From Chitinophagaceae bacterium (lineage in GTDB: Bacteria; Bacteroidota; Bacteroidia; Chitinophagales; Chitinophagaceae), in the NCBI GenBank assembly GCA_019638475.1, contig JAHBTR010000007.1, forward strand, positions 1-64,000: a stretch of DNA of 64,000 bases, read 5' to 3'. Made by a program: the position numbers and the translations under genes. The notes beneath the pieces are model-generated. The model did no database searches, was not told the origin of the DNA, and worked only from the letters and a program-made list of their open reading frames with translations. Each line of letters begins with the position of its first letter. The first letter of the stretch is position 1. Positions 43,789 to 52,773 of this stretch are shown here, one piece after another.

Positions 43789-45156
43789 ATGAAATTTAAA
43801 CTTATACTACATTATTCTATAGCAGTTGCATTAGGAATAATTGTGGGTTTTAAGATTGTACCTCCTATTGCAACAGCTTATATATATATGGCAGTAGCTT
43901 TTTTATGCCTTTATTTCTTTCTTATGAAAGATATGGATAAGGTGTTTACAATACTTCCTTATTTAATTTATACCGAAGTTTTTATAAGAGGTTCTGCAAG
44001 GTCATTTCCTTATTTAACATTACAATATTTAATGATTGCAGGCTTTCTATTCAATACATTTATTACTAATTCCCGTCAAATATTTACAAAAATTCATTTT
44101 AAAGCTGTTATTCTTTTAGTACTATTTTATTTCTTAGAAATAGCCAATGGTTTTGCTCCATTATTACCAAGAATAACTTATGCTATACAATGGAATACAT
44201 TTGCTTTAGTAGCAGTATCTGTTTGGGCAGCTTCAAACAAATTAACACCTAAACAGATAAATATTATCATGGAAAATATTAGGATAGCTTCTGTTTTCTT
44301 AGCAGGCATTGTATTAGTAGCACACTTGCAAGGTAAAATAGATTATTCTACAGCATCAAGCTCTGAAGCAAGTAATGGTATGGCGCCTGTGCAGCTTAGT
44401 GGATATTTTGGCGTTTCTACTTTCTTATTCCTTGTTTCAATATTAAGCACTTTTGATAAAAGAGCAAAAATAATACAAGTAGTAGCATTAGTGTTTACAC
44501 TAACTTTAATGATATTAACTTTCTCAAGAGGTGGTCTTTACTTTTTTGCAATAACAACACTTATTTACTTTTTTTACAATCGTTCTAACTTTAAAGGTTA
44601 TCTAAGATTTATACTACTATTACCTGCTTTTTATTTAATATACACTTTTGCTATTGAGCAATCTGAAGGAAGAGTCATTACACGTTATGAACAAAAAGGC
44701 TCTTCTAATAGAGATATTCTTGTTACAATTGGTTTTTATATTTTTAGCGATAATCCACTTATTGGTATTGGCACAGGAAACTATAATAAATACATTGTAC
44801 AGAAAAATTATTTTACTGTAGAATCTGGTGTGCATAATGAATATGTAAGAGCAGCAGCAGAGCATGGAATTTTTGGAATATTTACTTATTGGGGCTTTTT
44901 TATAGCATTGTTAATTAATATTTTTAAAAGAAAAAAACCAGAGAGAGAATATGCACTTTATTTCTTTGTTCTCTTTTTTCTTATTACCATACACAATGGA
45001 TTAAAAATTGCTATTCAACCACTAATGATGCTATTAGCTATTTCTATTCAACCTACTATTTCAACTTATACCAATAGAAAGAAAACAAAAACAAATGAAA
45101 AAATTGCTTTACAGCACAATCAAGAATTTGGAAAGTATAGCACAGTGTCAAATTGA
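43789..45156 (+). CDS. O-antigen ligase/polymerase-like membrane protein (Wzy_C family)
   Basis: The 455-residue polytopic protein has about ten to twelve hydrophobic segments and the WaaL/Wzy-C region: FSRGGLYFFAITTLIYF (about 243-259), a large loop with SSNRDILVTIGFYIFSDNPL and GIGTGNYNKYIV, then HNEYVRAAAEHGIFG (about 346-360). WaaL ligases join lipid-linked glycan to lipid A-core, and Wzy polymerises repeat units; the two cannot be separated on these motifs. In a locus with an ABC exporter, a ligase role is the simpler reading. The C-terminal 62 nt overlap the next gene. Confidence 0.85.
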   Translation: MKFKLILHYSIAVALGIIVGFKIVPPIATAYIYMAVAFLCLYFFLMKDMDKVFTILPYLIYTEVFIRGSARSFPYLTLQYLMIAGFLFNTFITNSRQIFTKIHFKAVILLVLFYFLEIANGFAPLLPRITYAIQWNTFALVAVSVWAASNKLTPKQINIIMENIRIASVFLAGIVLVAHLQGKIDYSTASSSEASNGMAPVQLSGYFGVSTFLFLVSILSTFDKRAKIIQVVALVFTLTLMILTFSRGGLYFFAITTLIYFFYNRSNFKGYLRFILLLPAFYLIYTFAIEQSEGRVITRYEQKGSSNRDILVTIGFYIFSDNPLIGIGTGNYNKYIVQKNYFTVESGVHNEYVRAAAEHGIFGIFTYWGFFIALLINIFKRKKPEREYALYFFVLFFLITIHNGLKIAIQPLMMLLAISIQPTISTYTNRKKTKTNEKIALQHNQEFGKYSTVSN

Positions 45157-45733
45157 ATGTTTCCCAAATTCATTTAATAGCAAATTGGGAAAAAAATTTG
45201 TTACAAAAGCATTATCATGGTTCCTTAATAAAGAAAGTAAATTTTTATACTTTATAGAAAAAGATGAAAAAGTAGTAGGTTTTTGTGGAGGATTTGTACC
45301 TCAGTTTTATGGTGATGGTAGTAGTAGTGGTATGTTGCAACATGCTTTTAAAGAAGCCTGTTGGGGAGTTGTAAAAAAACCATGGCTACTGTTTAATACA
45401 GAATTAAAAAAACACTATCCACTTATATCAAGAAATATTTTAAAAAAATTAAAACTTAGAAAAACAACTGCTGTATCAAAACAGCCCGACAATTTTGTTT
45501 TTGAAAAATATGTAAGCCTTGTAGTGATAGGTGTTCATCCTTCTTGCAGAGGAACAGGCATTTTTGAACAACTAATGAAAGAGTTTGATAATATAGCCAT
45601 AACAAAAAATGTTCCCATAGTAAGATTATCTGTTAAGAAAGATAATGCAAGAGCAATAGCTGCATATAAAAAAATGGGATGGAATATAGAAGAAGAAATG
45701 AACGACACATATAAAATGAATAAAATACTGTAA
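45095..45733 (+). CDS. GNAT family N-acetyltransferase
   Basis: The 212 residues show the GNAT acetyl-CoA site in LVVIGVHPSCRGTGIFEQLM (about residues 146-165) and the C-terminal VKKDNARAIAAYKKMGW. ATG 45095 lies 62 nt inside the preceding gene, a long but plausible overlap because the GNAT fold needs those first residues (STIKNLESIAQCQIECFP). It may acetylate an amino sugar of the glycan or its nucleotide precursor. Unlike PglD or LegH it is not a left-handed beta-helix protein. Confidence 0.83.
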   Translation: MKKLLYSTIKNLESIAQCQIECFPNSFNSKLGKKFVTKALSWFLNKESKFLYFIEKDEKVVGFCGGFVPQFYGDGSSSGMLQHAFKEACWGVVKKPWLLFNTELKKHYPLISRNILKKLKLRKTTAVSKQPDNFVFEKYVSLVVIGVHPSCRGTGIFEQLMKEFDNIAITKNVPIVRLSVKKDNARAIAAYKKMGWNIEEEMNDTYKMNKIL

Positions 45734-45750
45734 ACAAAAAAAATATTTTA

Positions 45751-46809
45751 TTGAACTCTACAAAAAAAATATTAATTACGGGGCTTTTTATTTCAGAAAA
45801 AAATAAACACCTTATATATAGAACAGCAGCAGACCAGTTATTTGAAATTTTTCAGCAGCATCATATTCCTGTACTTAAAACTTCTTCTAAACTTAATAAA
45901 ATAACCAGAGCATTAGATGTTTTAGGCACTATTTTTTTTAGACAAACAGCATATTCCATAGCTATTACACCATACTATGGTACTCGTTTTGCTTTCTATA
46001 TTGAAGACTTTAGCACTCGTTTATTAAAACTACTTGGAAAAAAAATTATTTTAATAGCACATAGTGGAGGACTTCCAGAAAGAATAAAAAATAATCCCCA
46101 AAAATATTTACCAATATTAAAAAGAGCAGATGTAGTTATTTGCCCATCAGGTTATTTACAACACGAATTTAAAAAGTACCACATAGAAAGTATTGTTATT
46201 GAAAATGTAATAAAACTCAGCGACTATACATTTATCAAAAAAGATATTTTCAAACCTGCCATTTTATGGATGAGAACATTTGGAGATATTTATAACCCAA
46301 CAATGGCTGTAAAGGTTTTAGCTATTGTAAAACAAAAATATCCAAATGCAACATTAATTATGGGTGGTAGAGATACAGGAGAATTACAAAATGTTCTACA
46401 ATTAGTAAAAGAGTTACAGTTAGAAGATAGTGTTTCTTTCCCTGGATATATTCCTACTGAAGAAAAAGTGAAATATGCTCAGCAATCTGATATATATATA
46501 TGCACAAACAAGGTAGATAATGCACCTGTAAGCACTATTGAAATGATGGCTCTTGGGCTTCCAATAGTTTCTGTAAATTCTGGTGGTATTCCTTTTATGG
46601 TGCAAGATAATTTTAATGGATTATTAGTAGAGTATGATGATGCAGAAGCTATGGCAACAAAAATTATTACTATTATTGAACAACCAACATTGGGCAAACA
46701 ACTTGCATTAAATGGTTTTAATACATCTTTACATTATGGTGATGAGGCAGTTTTTGCAAAATGGAAAAATATTTTATCACAATTTTCATATAATTATATA
46801 ATCAGTTAA
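45751..46809 (+). CDS. glycosyltransferase family 4 with TTG start
   Basis: The 352 residues start at TTG 45751, with no ATG near the conserved N-terminal strand (KKILITGLFISEKNKH). The donor domain reads AILWMRTFGDIYNPTMAV. The usual EX7E is altered to D-X7-E in KVDNAPVSTIEMM, so the first Glu is replaced by Asp. GLPIVSVNSGGIPFMVQ follows, as in GT4 enzymes. The activity is likely but the changed acid residue is worth noting. Confidence 0.78.
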   Translation: MNSTKKILITGLFISEKNKHLIYRTAADQLFEIFQQHHIPVLKTSSKLNKITRALDVLGTIFFRQTAYSIAITPYYGTRFAFYIEDFSTRLLKLLGKKIILIAHSGGLPERIKNNPQKYLPILKRADVVICPSGYLQHEFKKYHIESIVIENVIKLSDYTFIKKDIFKPAILWMRTFGDIYNPTMAVKVLAIVKQKYPNATLIMGGRDTGELQNVLQLVKELQLEDSVSFPGYIPTEEKVKYAQQSDIYICTNKVDNAPVSTIEMMALGLPIVSVNSGGIPFMVQDNFNGLLVEYDDAEAMATKIITIIEQPTLGKQLALNGFNTSLHYGDEAVFAKWKNILSQFSYNYIIS

Positions 46810-46830
46810 TAATATTTTCAGAAAACACGC

Positions 46831-47826
46831 ATGATACTTACCATTATTTGCCCAACTTTTAATGAAGAAAAATATATTGAAAAAACCATCAATAGTTTTT
46901 TACAACAAAAGATACATTCTTTTGAGTTGGAAATTTTAATATGTGATGGCATGAGTACAGATAATACAAGAGCTATTGTGCAATCAATGTCTGCCAAAAA
47001 TTCAATTATCAGATTGGTAGATAATCCTAATAAACGAACTCCTTTTGCATTTAATATTGGACTAAAAGAAGCTAAAGGAGATTATGTAGCTATTTTAGGA
47101 GCACATTGTGAGTATGAAAATAATTATTTGCAAACTTGTTTTGATAAACTATCAGAAAAAAAAGTTATTGCCTGTTCTGGTAGAGTAATAACAAAAGTGA
47201 TTCATAATACTTTACAAGCTAAACTTTGTGAATGGGTAAGTAACAGCAGATTTGGCGTTTCTGGAAATTCTTTTAGAGTAATTAAAGAAGGTTATGTACA
47301 TACTGTTGCTTATGGCATTTTTAATAAGCAAGCTCTACTTGATTTAGGTGGTTACAATGAAAAATTAATCAGAAATCAAGACAATGATATGAACCAAAGA
47401 TTATTAGATGCTGGATATAAACTTTATTCAACTTGGAACACGCATTGTTATTATTATCCTCCTTATACTATTAAACAATTATTTAAGTATGCAAAAACAA
47501 ATGGTAGCTGGAATGTAATTAGTTTTTTCATCAACAAAAAAAGTATGAGGCTACATCATTTTATTCCATTTCTTTTTGTATCAGCTATTTTATTGCTTTT
47601 ATTAATTGGTATAGTAGAATATTTTGTCAATCATTCAACTCTGTTACTGATTATTTTAGCAGCTATCATCTCCTTACATTTATTGATAGGTATTATAGCC
47701 TCTTTATTAATCAGAGAAGGCAATCCTTTCATTAGAATTATACTATTACCTTTTGTTTTTTTAGGTTTTCATCTTAGCTATGGTTGGGGTACATTAAAAA
47801 CATTTATTACCAGAAGGTTTACATAA
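46831..47826 (+). CDS. glycosyltransferase family 2, ExoA-like
   Basis: The 331 residues begin MILTIICPTFNEEKYIEKTI, with ILICDGMSTDNTRAIV. The acidic DXD-like site reads LGAHCEYENNYL, with Gly at the first acidic position, as in some ExoA-like enzymes. The acceptor side has NQDNDMNQRLLDAGY. Two or three membrane segments at the C-terminus (about 240-320) anchor it in the inner membrane. It probably elongates the lipid-linked glycan. Confidence 0.85.
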   Translation: MILTIICPTFNEEKYIEKTINSFLQQKIHSFELEILICDGMSTDNTRAIVQSMSAKNSIIRLVDNPNKRTPFAFNIGLKEAKGDYVAILGAHCEYENNYLQTCFDKLSEKKVIACSGRVITKVIHNTLQAKLCEWVSNSRFGVSGNSFRVIKEGYVHTVAYGIFNKQALLDLGGYNEKLIRNQDNDMNQRLLDAGYKLYSTWNTHCYYYPPYTIKQLFKYAKTNGSWNVISFFINKKSMRLHHFIPFLFVSAILLLLLIGIVEYFVNHSTLLLIILAAIISLHLLIGIIASLLIREGNPFIRIILLPFVFLGFHLSYGWGTLKTFITRRFT

Positions 47827-47856
47827 TTAATTTAATACTCACTTTATTGATTGTAT

Positions 47857-49077
47857 ATGAATATTCCATTTTCGCCTCCATTTATTGATGAAAGTGTAGA
47901 AGCAGAAGTATTAGATGCTTTGCGTAGTGGTTGGATAACAACAGGACCAAAAGTAAAAGCATTAGAACAAGAAGTTTGTAATTATACAGGAGCAGAAAGT
48001 TGCTTAGCTGTTAATTCTGCCACATCTGCATTAATGTTGGTATTGCATTGGTATGGCATTACTAAAGGAGATGAAGTTATTATTCCTGCATATACTTATG
48101 CTGCTACTGCCTTAGCTGTTTTACATGTTGGGGCTACACCAATTATGGTAGATGTAGAAAATGATTTTAATATTTCTGTAGAAAAAATTAAAGAAGCTAT
48201 TACACCAAAAACAAAAGCAATTATTCCTGTAGATATTGCTGGATGGTCTTGCAATTACAATGCAATACATTCTTTAGTAAATGATGCAGAAATTAAAAAA
48301 ATGTTTTTACCAGCATCAGAACAGCAACATCAGCTACAAAGAATTTTAATTTTAAGCGATGCAGCTCATTCTTTTGGTGCAGTTTATAACAACAAAAAAT
48401 TAGGAACAGCAGCAGATATAACTGTTTTCTCTTTTCATGCTGTAAAAAATTTAACAACTGCCGAAGGTGGTTGTATTTGTTTAAGTTTACCCAAGCCATT
48501 TAATAATACTGAAGTTTATACTACACTTCGTTTATGGAGTTTGAATGGACAAACCAAAGATGCTTTTTCAAAATCTAAAGCAGGTGGTTGGCGTTATGAT
48601 ATTGTTTACCCTGGTTTTAAAATTAATTTACCCGATATTTTGGCTGCTATTGGTTTAGCACAAATTCGTCAATATGATGCTCAATTATTAGAAGAAAGAA
48701 AAAGGGTTTTTGATTTTTATTCAGCAAAATTTGCACAACAAGATTGGGCTATTTTACCACCATATCATCAAGAAGGTGCAGTATCAAGTTATCATTTATA
48801 TCCACTAAGAATAAAAAATATTACAGAAGAACAAAGAGATTTGATTATTGAAAAAATTGCTGCAACAGGTGTAGCTGTTAATGTACACTTTCAGCCATTG
48901 CCTTTGTTACAAGTATTTAAAGAAAGAGGGTATGATATAAATAACTATCCTATGGCATACAATAATTACCAATCAGAAATTTCTTTACCGATTTATCCTC
49001 AGTTAAACAATATTCAGTGTATATACATCGTTGATAATGTGATAAATGCTGTAAATTCAGTTATATCAAATGGATAG
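47857..49077 (+). CDS. DegT/DnrJ/EryC1 family sugar aminotransferase
   Basis: The product has 406 residues from ATG 47857 (a TTG at 47851 is in frame). It is a PLP enzyme that aminates a 4-keto nucleotide sugar. N-terminus NIPFSPPFIDESVEAEVL; ITTGPKVKALEQEV; DEVIIPAYTYAATALAVLHV; SDAAHSFGAVY; PLP lysine Lys197 in FSFHAVKNLTTAEGG. It overlaps the phosphoglycosyl transferase gene by 8 nt. With the 4,6-dehydratase at 49877 it could make UDP-4-amino-4,6-dideoxy-GlcNAc (PglE/LegC-type reaction). Confidence 0.9.
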   Translation: MNIPFSPPFIDESVEAEVLDALRSGWITTGPKVKALEQEVCNYTGAESCLAVNSATSALMLVLHWYGITKGDEVIIPAYTYAATALAVLHVGATPIMVDVENDFNISVEKIKEAITPKTKAIIPVDIAGWSCNYNAIHSLVNDAEIKKMFLPASEQQHQLQRILILSDAAHSFGAVYNNKKLGTAADITVFSFHAVKNLTTAEGGCICLSLPKPFNNTEVYTTLRLWSLNGQTKDAFSKSKAGGWRYDIVYPGFKINLPDILAAIGLAQIRQYDAQLLEERKRVFDFYSAKFAQQDWAILPPYHQEGAVSSYHLYPLRIKNITEEQRDLIIEKIAATGVAVNVHFQPLPLLQVFKERGYDINNYPMAYNNYQSEISLPIYPQLNNIQCIYIVDNVINAVNSVISNG

Positions 49078-49669
49078 TATAAGATTTTTTGATATTGTTT
49101 TTGCATTATTCGGAATGATCATTTTATCGCCACTATTTATTTTAATAGCTCTTTGTATAAAATGTACTTCTAAAGGTTCTATATTTTTTAAACAAAGAAG
49201 AGTAGGAAAAAATAATATAGATTTTAAACTATACAAGTTTAGAACTATGTATGTTCAGGCAGAAACTAAAGGACAATTAACAGTAGGAGGAAGAGATAAT
49301 AGAATTACAACTGTAGGATATTATCTTAGAAAATTTAAGTTAGATGAATTGCCACAGTTAGTAAATGTGCTGTTAGGACAAATGAGTTTAGTAGGTCCAA
49401 GACCTGAAGTTAGAAAATATGTCAATTATTATACTAACGAACAGTTACAAGTTTTAAATGTTTTACCAGGAATTACAGATTATGCTTCTATTGCTTTTAG
49501 AAACGAAAATGAACTATTAGCAAAAGCAGAAAATCCAGAAGAGTTTTATATACAACATATAATGCCACAAAAAATTGAACTTAACAGAAAGTTTATAGAG
49601 CAACGAACCCTGAAAAATTATTTTTCAATTTTATTTGCTACAATACTAACATCTGTTAAAGGAAAATGA
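49070..49669 (+). CDS. PglC-like initiating phosphoglycosyl transferase
   Basis: The 199 residues match the small monotopic form of bacterial sugar transferases (PglC-type). The N-terminal re-entrant membrane helix with Ser-Pro is IVFALFGMIILSPLFILIAL. The catalytic core has FFKQRRVGKNNIDFKLYKFR, the Asp-Glu dyad in KLDELPQLVNVL, and GQMSLVGPRPEV. It transfers a sugar-1-phosphate to undecaprenyl phosphate and so starts the glycan chain. Neighbouring dehydratase and aminotransferase genes suggest a diamino-trideoxy sugar as first residue (inference). Confidence 0.92.
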   Translation: MDSIRFFDIVFALFGMIILSPLFILIALCIKCTSKGSIFFKQRRVGKNNIDFKLYKFRTMYVQAETKGQLTVGGRDNRITTVGYYLRKFKLDELPQLVNVLLGQMSLVGPRPEVRKYVNYYTNEQLQVLNVLPGITDYASIAFRNENELLAKAENPEEFYIQHIMPQKIELNRKFIEQRTLKNYFSILFATILTSVKGK

Positions 49670-49739
49670 GGTATTATAATGCAACTATTGATTGATTATA
49701 AGCATCTTAACCATATAAATAGCTATTGGAGAATAGAAT

Positions 49740-49773
49740 TTTGAAGTGTGTATAACAAAGATTGGTATATTTG
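49740..49773 (+). promoter_or_regulatory. Bacteroidota-type promoter before the dehydratase gene
   Basis: TTTG (49740-49743) and TATATTTG (49766-49773) match the TTG-N17-23-TAnnTTTG consensus, with 22 nt between. Transcription would start near 49780, giving an untranslated leader of about 95 nt before GTG 49877. It suggests that the dehydratase-phosphatase pair can be transcribed apart from the upstream operon. Confidence 0.5.
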
Positions 49774-49876
49774 TGCAATAAATATTTCACAATCCATCAT
49801 TCTCCGATTAGCCTTTATTTAAAAAGAGCAAACCCATATCCTAATTGGAAAACAATATTTTAATCTAAGTAAAAGA

Positions 49877-51844
49877 GTGAAACAACTAAGAAAATTTTTA
49901 TTAAAAAACAGAATTGCTCCCAAATGGGCTGTTTTTGGTTTAGATATGCTCATTGCATGTTTTGCCATTATTTATGCCAATTATTTACGATTCAATTTTG
50001 ATTTTTCACTTATTTCCTCTACAGATTTAATAGATGATTTAATTATAGTTATTACAACCAATGCTATATTATTTTATGTATTTAAAACGTATCATGGTAT
50101 TATAAGATTTTCAGGTTTTCAAGAAGCATTTAGAAGTGTAGCAGCTATTTTTTATTCCTTCTTTTTAATGGTAGTTATCAATGTTGTACTTAGCTCATTA
50201 CACTTTACTCAAATAACACCCATATCTGTTTTATTCATTTACTTTTTCATTGCCTCTTTCTTATTATTTGGTTATAGGCTTTTAGTAAAACATTTATATA
50301 GCATAAGTGTCAATAATGAAGAAGATACACATGTTGTTATTTATGGTGCAGGACAAAATGGTTCAGTACTAAAGAAAACAATAGAACAAACATCTAACAA
50401 CCGATATAAAATAATAGCTTTTATAGATGATGATGAAAATTTGGTTGGTAAAACAATAGATACAATTAAAATTTTACCATTTAGTCAGTTAAATGCCGTA
50501 ATAAAAAGTTGGCAGATTAAAACTTTATTCTTTGCTAAACAAGATTTTGATTTAGACGAAAAAAACAGGATAGTTGATTTTTGTTTAGAAAGCAATATAA
50601 AAGTGCTCAATATTCCTCCAATGAAGGAATGGATTCAAGGACATTTAAACGTAAATCAATTAAAAGAAGTAAAAATTGAAGAGCTTTTAGGACGTAAGCA
50701 AATCAACCTTAAAAATGAACATGTCATTAATCATTTAAGGGATAAAAAAATTCTTATAACAGGTGCAGCAGGTTCTATAGGTAGTGAATTAGCAAGGCAA
50801 ATAGCCAGTGTATATCCATCTTCATTAATTATTTGCGACCAAACAGAAACTGGTTTGTATGAATTAGAATATGAACTACAACAAAAATTTAGTATTGGTA
50901 ATGCTCTAAAAGTTTATTTAGGCGATGTGAAAGATGAAACTTCTATGCGTAATCTTTTCACTTATTATACGCCAGAAGTTGTGTTTCATGCTGCTGCTTA
51001 TAAGCATGTACCAATGATGGAAAATCACCCATCAGAAGCTATTAGAAACAATGTATTGGGTACAAAAATGATTGCTGATTTATCTGAAGAATTTGGTATA
51101 GAAAAAATGGTTCTTGTTTCTACAGATAAAGCTATTAATCCTACCAATGTAATGGGTGCATCAAAACGTATTGCAGAAATTTATTGTCAGTCATTACACA
51201 ATAGAGAAGAATTACCAGTATGGGATGAAGGTATAGTGCAAATGAACAATACATCTAAACGTACACGTTTTATTACTACAAGATTTGGTAATGTATTAGG
51301 CTCTAATGGTTCTGTTATACCAAGATTTCAAGAGCAAATTGCTAATGGGGGTCCTGTAACTGTAACACATCCAGATATTATAAGATATTTTATGACCATA
51401 CCAGAAGCCTGTTCTTTAGTATTAGAAGCTGGTACAATAGGTCATGGTGGAGAAGTGTTTTTATTTGATATGGGCGAACCCATGAAAATTTTAGACCTTG
51501 CTAAAAAAATGATAAGATTAGCAGGGCTTACCCCAGGAAAAGATATTGAATTACGCTTTACAGGTTTAAGACCAGGCGAAAAATTGTTTGAAGAATTATT
51601 GAATAAAGAAGAAGAAGTAATACCTACACACAATAAGAAAATATTAATAGCAAAAGTAGTAGTGTACGACTTTGCCAAAATTTCTGAAAGCATTAATCTA
51701 CTAATAGCACTTGCTAAAGAAAATAAAGATGAAGCTGTTGTAAAACAAATGAAACGCATTGTTCCTGAATACATCAGCAATAACTCTATTTATGAAAGTA
51801 TAGATGCTCAGATGTTTAAGCCTTTATATTCTGCCACAAGGTAA
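49877..51844 (+). CDS. FlaA1/CapD/PglF-like nucleotide-sugar 4,6-dehydratase, membrane form
   Basis: The 655-residue protein has four N-terminal membrane helices (about residues 18-140), a first Rossmann-like domain (HVVIYGAGQNGSVLKKTI, about 152-170) and the catalytic SDR domain with TGAAGSIG at 295-302. The active site reads VSTDKAINPTNVMGASKR, with Met in place of the usual SDR Tyr, as in PglF-type UDP-GlcNAc 4,6-dehydratases. The start is GTG at 49877. It probably provides the 4-keto sugar for the aminotransferase at 47857 and is followed 11 nt later by the phosphatase gene. Confidence 0.9.
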   Translation: MKQLRKFLLKNRIAPKWAVFGLDMLIACFAIIYANYLRFNFDFSLISSTDLIDDLIIVITTNAILFYVFKTYHGIIRFSGFQEAFRSVAAIFYSFFLMVVINVVLSSLHFTQITPISVLFIYFFIASFLLFGYRLLVKHLYSISVNNEEDTHVVIYGAGQNGSVLKKTIEQTSNNRYKIIAFIDDDENLVGKTIDTIKILPFSQLNAVIKSWQIKTLFFAKQDFDLDEKNRIVDFCLESNIKVLNIPPMKEWIQGHLNVNQLKEVKIEELLGRKQINLKNEHVINHLRDKKILITGAAGSIGSELARQIASVYPSSLIICDQTETGLYELEYELQQKFSIGNALKVYLGDVKDETSMRNLFTYYTPEVVFHAAAYKHVPMMENHPSEAIRNNVLGTKMIADLSEEFGIEKMVLVSTDKAINPTNVMGASKRIAEIYCQSLHNREELPVWDEGIVQMNNTSKRTRFITTRFGNVLGSNGSVIPRFQEQIANGGPVTVTHPDIIRYFMTIPEACSLVLEAGTIGHGGEVFLFDMGEPMKILDLAKKMIRLAGLTPGKDIELRFTGLRPGEKLFEELLNKEEEVIPTHNKKILIAKVVVYDFAKISESINLLIALAKENKDEAVVKQMKRIVPEYISNNSIYESIDAQMFKPLYSATR

Positions 51845-51855
51845 TTATTCCATTC

Positions 51856-52596
51856 ATGTTTGGTTTATTTAAAAAATCCACAGTCAATGCTGACTTGTCT
51901 TTTATTGGTGCAGATATGCACTCACATTTATTGCCAAATTTAGATGATGGTTCTAAATCAATGGAAGACACTTTGCATTTTATTCAGGAATTAAATAAAC
52001 TTGGATATGAAAAATTTATATGTACACCTCATATACTTTCATCTGTTCATCCCAATACACCTCAAACAATTTTACCTCGTTTAGCACAAGTTCAACAAGC
52101 ATTAACCGACAATAATATTAAAGTAAAAATAGAAGCTGCTGCTGAGTATATGGTTGATTATGATTTTGAACAATTATTAAAAAGTGGCGATGAATTATTA
52201 ACCTTTGGTAAAAATTTTATTTTAATAGAAATGTCTTATTTAGCACCATCGCCCAATATAGGACAAGTAATTTTTGACTTACGTTTAAGAGGGTTACAAC
52301 CCATTATTGCACACCCAGAAAGGTATAATTATTACCATCATCAATTTAATCAATACAAGTCTTTAAAAGATAAAGGCTGTTGGTTACAAGTAAATTTATT
52401 ATCGCTTGCAGGTTATTATGGAAAGCCTATTAAAAAAGTAGCTGAAAAATTAATTGCAGAAGGAATGATAGATTTAATAGGAACAGATTTGCATCATCAA
52501 AATCATTTGAATGCTGTAAAACTTTTGGCTACCGATGCTAAGTTTCATAAAACAATCAAAGACCTCCCATTAAAAAATAGAATGTTTATTGATTAA
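51856..52596 (+). CDS. CpsB/YwqE-type PHP tyrosine phosphatase
   Basis: The 246 residues belong to the PHP fold used by CpsB/CapC/YwqE metal-dependent tyrosine phosphatases. Metal ligands are visible in IGADMHSHLLPNLDDG (about residues 17-32), ICTPHI, IAHPERYNYY and IGTDLHHQNH. It would dephosphorylate the Tyr tail of the Wzc kinase at the other end of the locus, resetting export. It is the last gene of the plus-strand locus. Confidence 0.92.
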   Translation: MFGLFKKSTVNADLSFIGADMHSHLLPNLDDGSKSMEDTLHFIQELNKLGYEKFICTPHILSSVHPNTPQTILPRLAQVQQALTDNNIKVKIEAAAEYMVDYDFEQLLKSGDELLTFGKNFILIEMSYLAPSPNIGQVIFDLRLRGLQPIIAHPERYNYYHHQFNQYKSLKDKGCWLQVNLLSLAGYYGKPIKKVAEKLIAEGMIDLIGTDLHHQNHLNAVKLLATDAKFHKTIKDLPLKNRMFID

Positions 52597-52727
52597 ATAA
52601 AATCAATTCAATTCAATTCTATTCAAATACACCAACTATCATCTTGTTTACTTTCCTCCAAAGAATCTCCTTGCACAAAAGCCTACAAAGAACAATGCTG
52701 TTATAACGAGAGATGTTCAACTGAATA

Positions 52728-52759
52728 CACATAGAATATAAAACCTATGTATCTATGTG
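52728..52759. terminator. weak hairpin between convergent genes
   Basis: cacatag (52728-52734) and ctatgtg (52753-52759) are inverted, with an 18-nt loop, in the 177-nt gap between the phosphatase gene and the convergent FemAB-like gene. No strong T run follows on either strand. The only other structure in the gap is a short aattc tandem near 52605. Confidence 0.25.
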
Positions 52760-52773
52760 GTGTATTACACTAT

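Noticed and set aside
43971..43983. taccgaagt motif resembling the 10753 hairpin arm
   Set aside because: It is within the O-antigen ligase-like coding frame (Tyr-Thr-Glu-Val), with no inverted partner.
51442..51780. 112-codon open frame on minus inside the dehydratase gene
   Set aside because: It is antisense to conserved SDR motifs with no promoter or independent signature.
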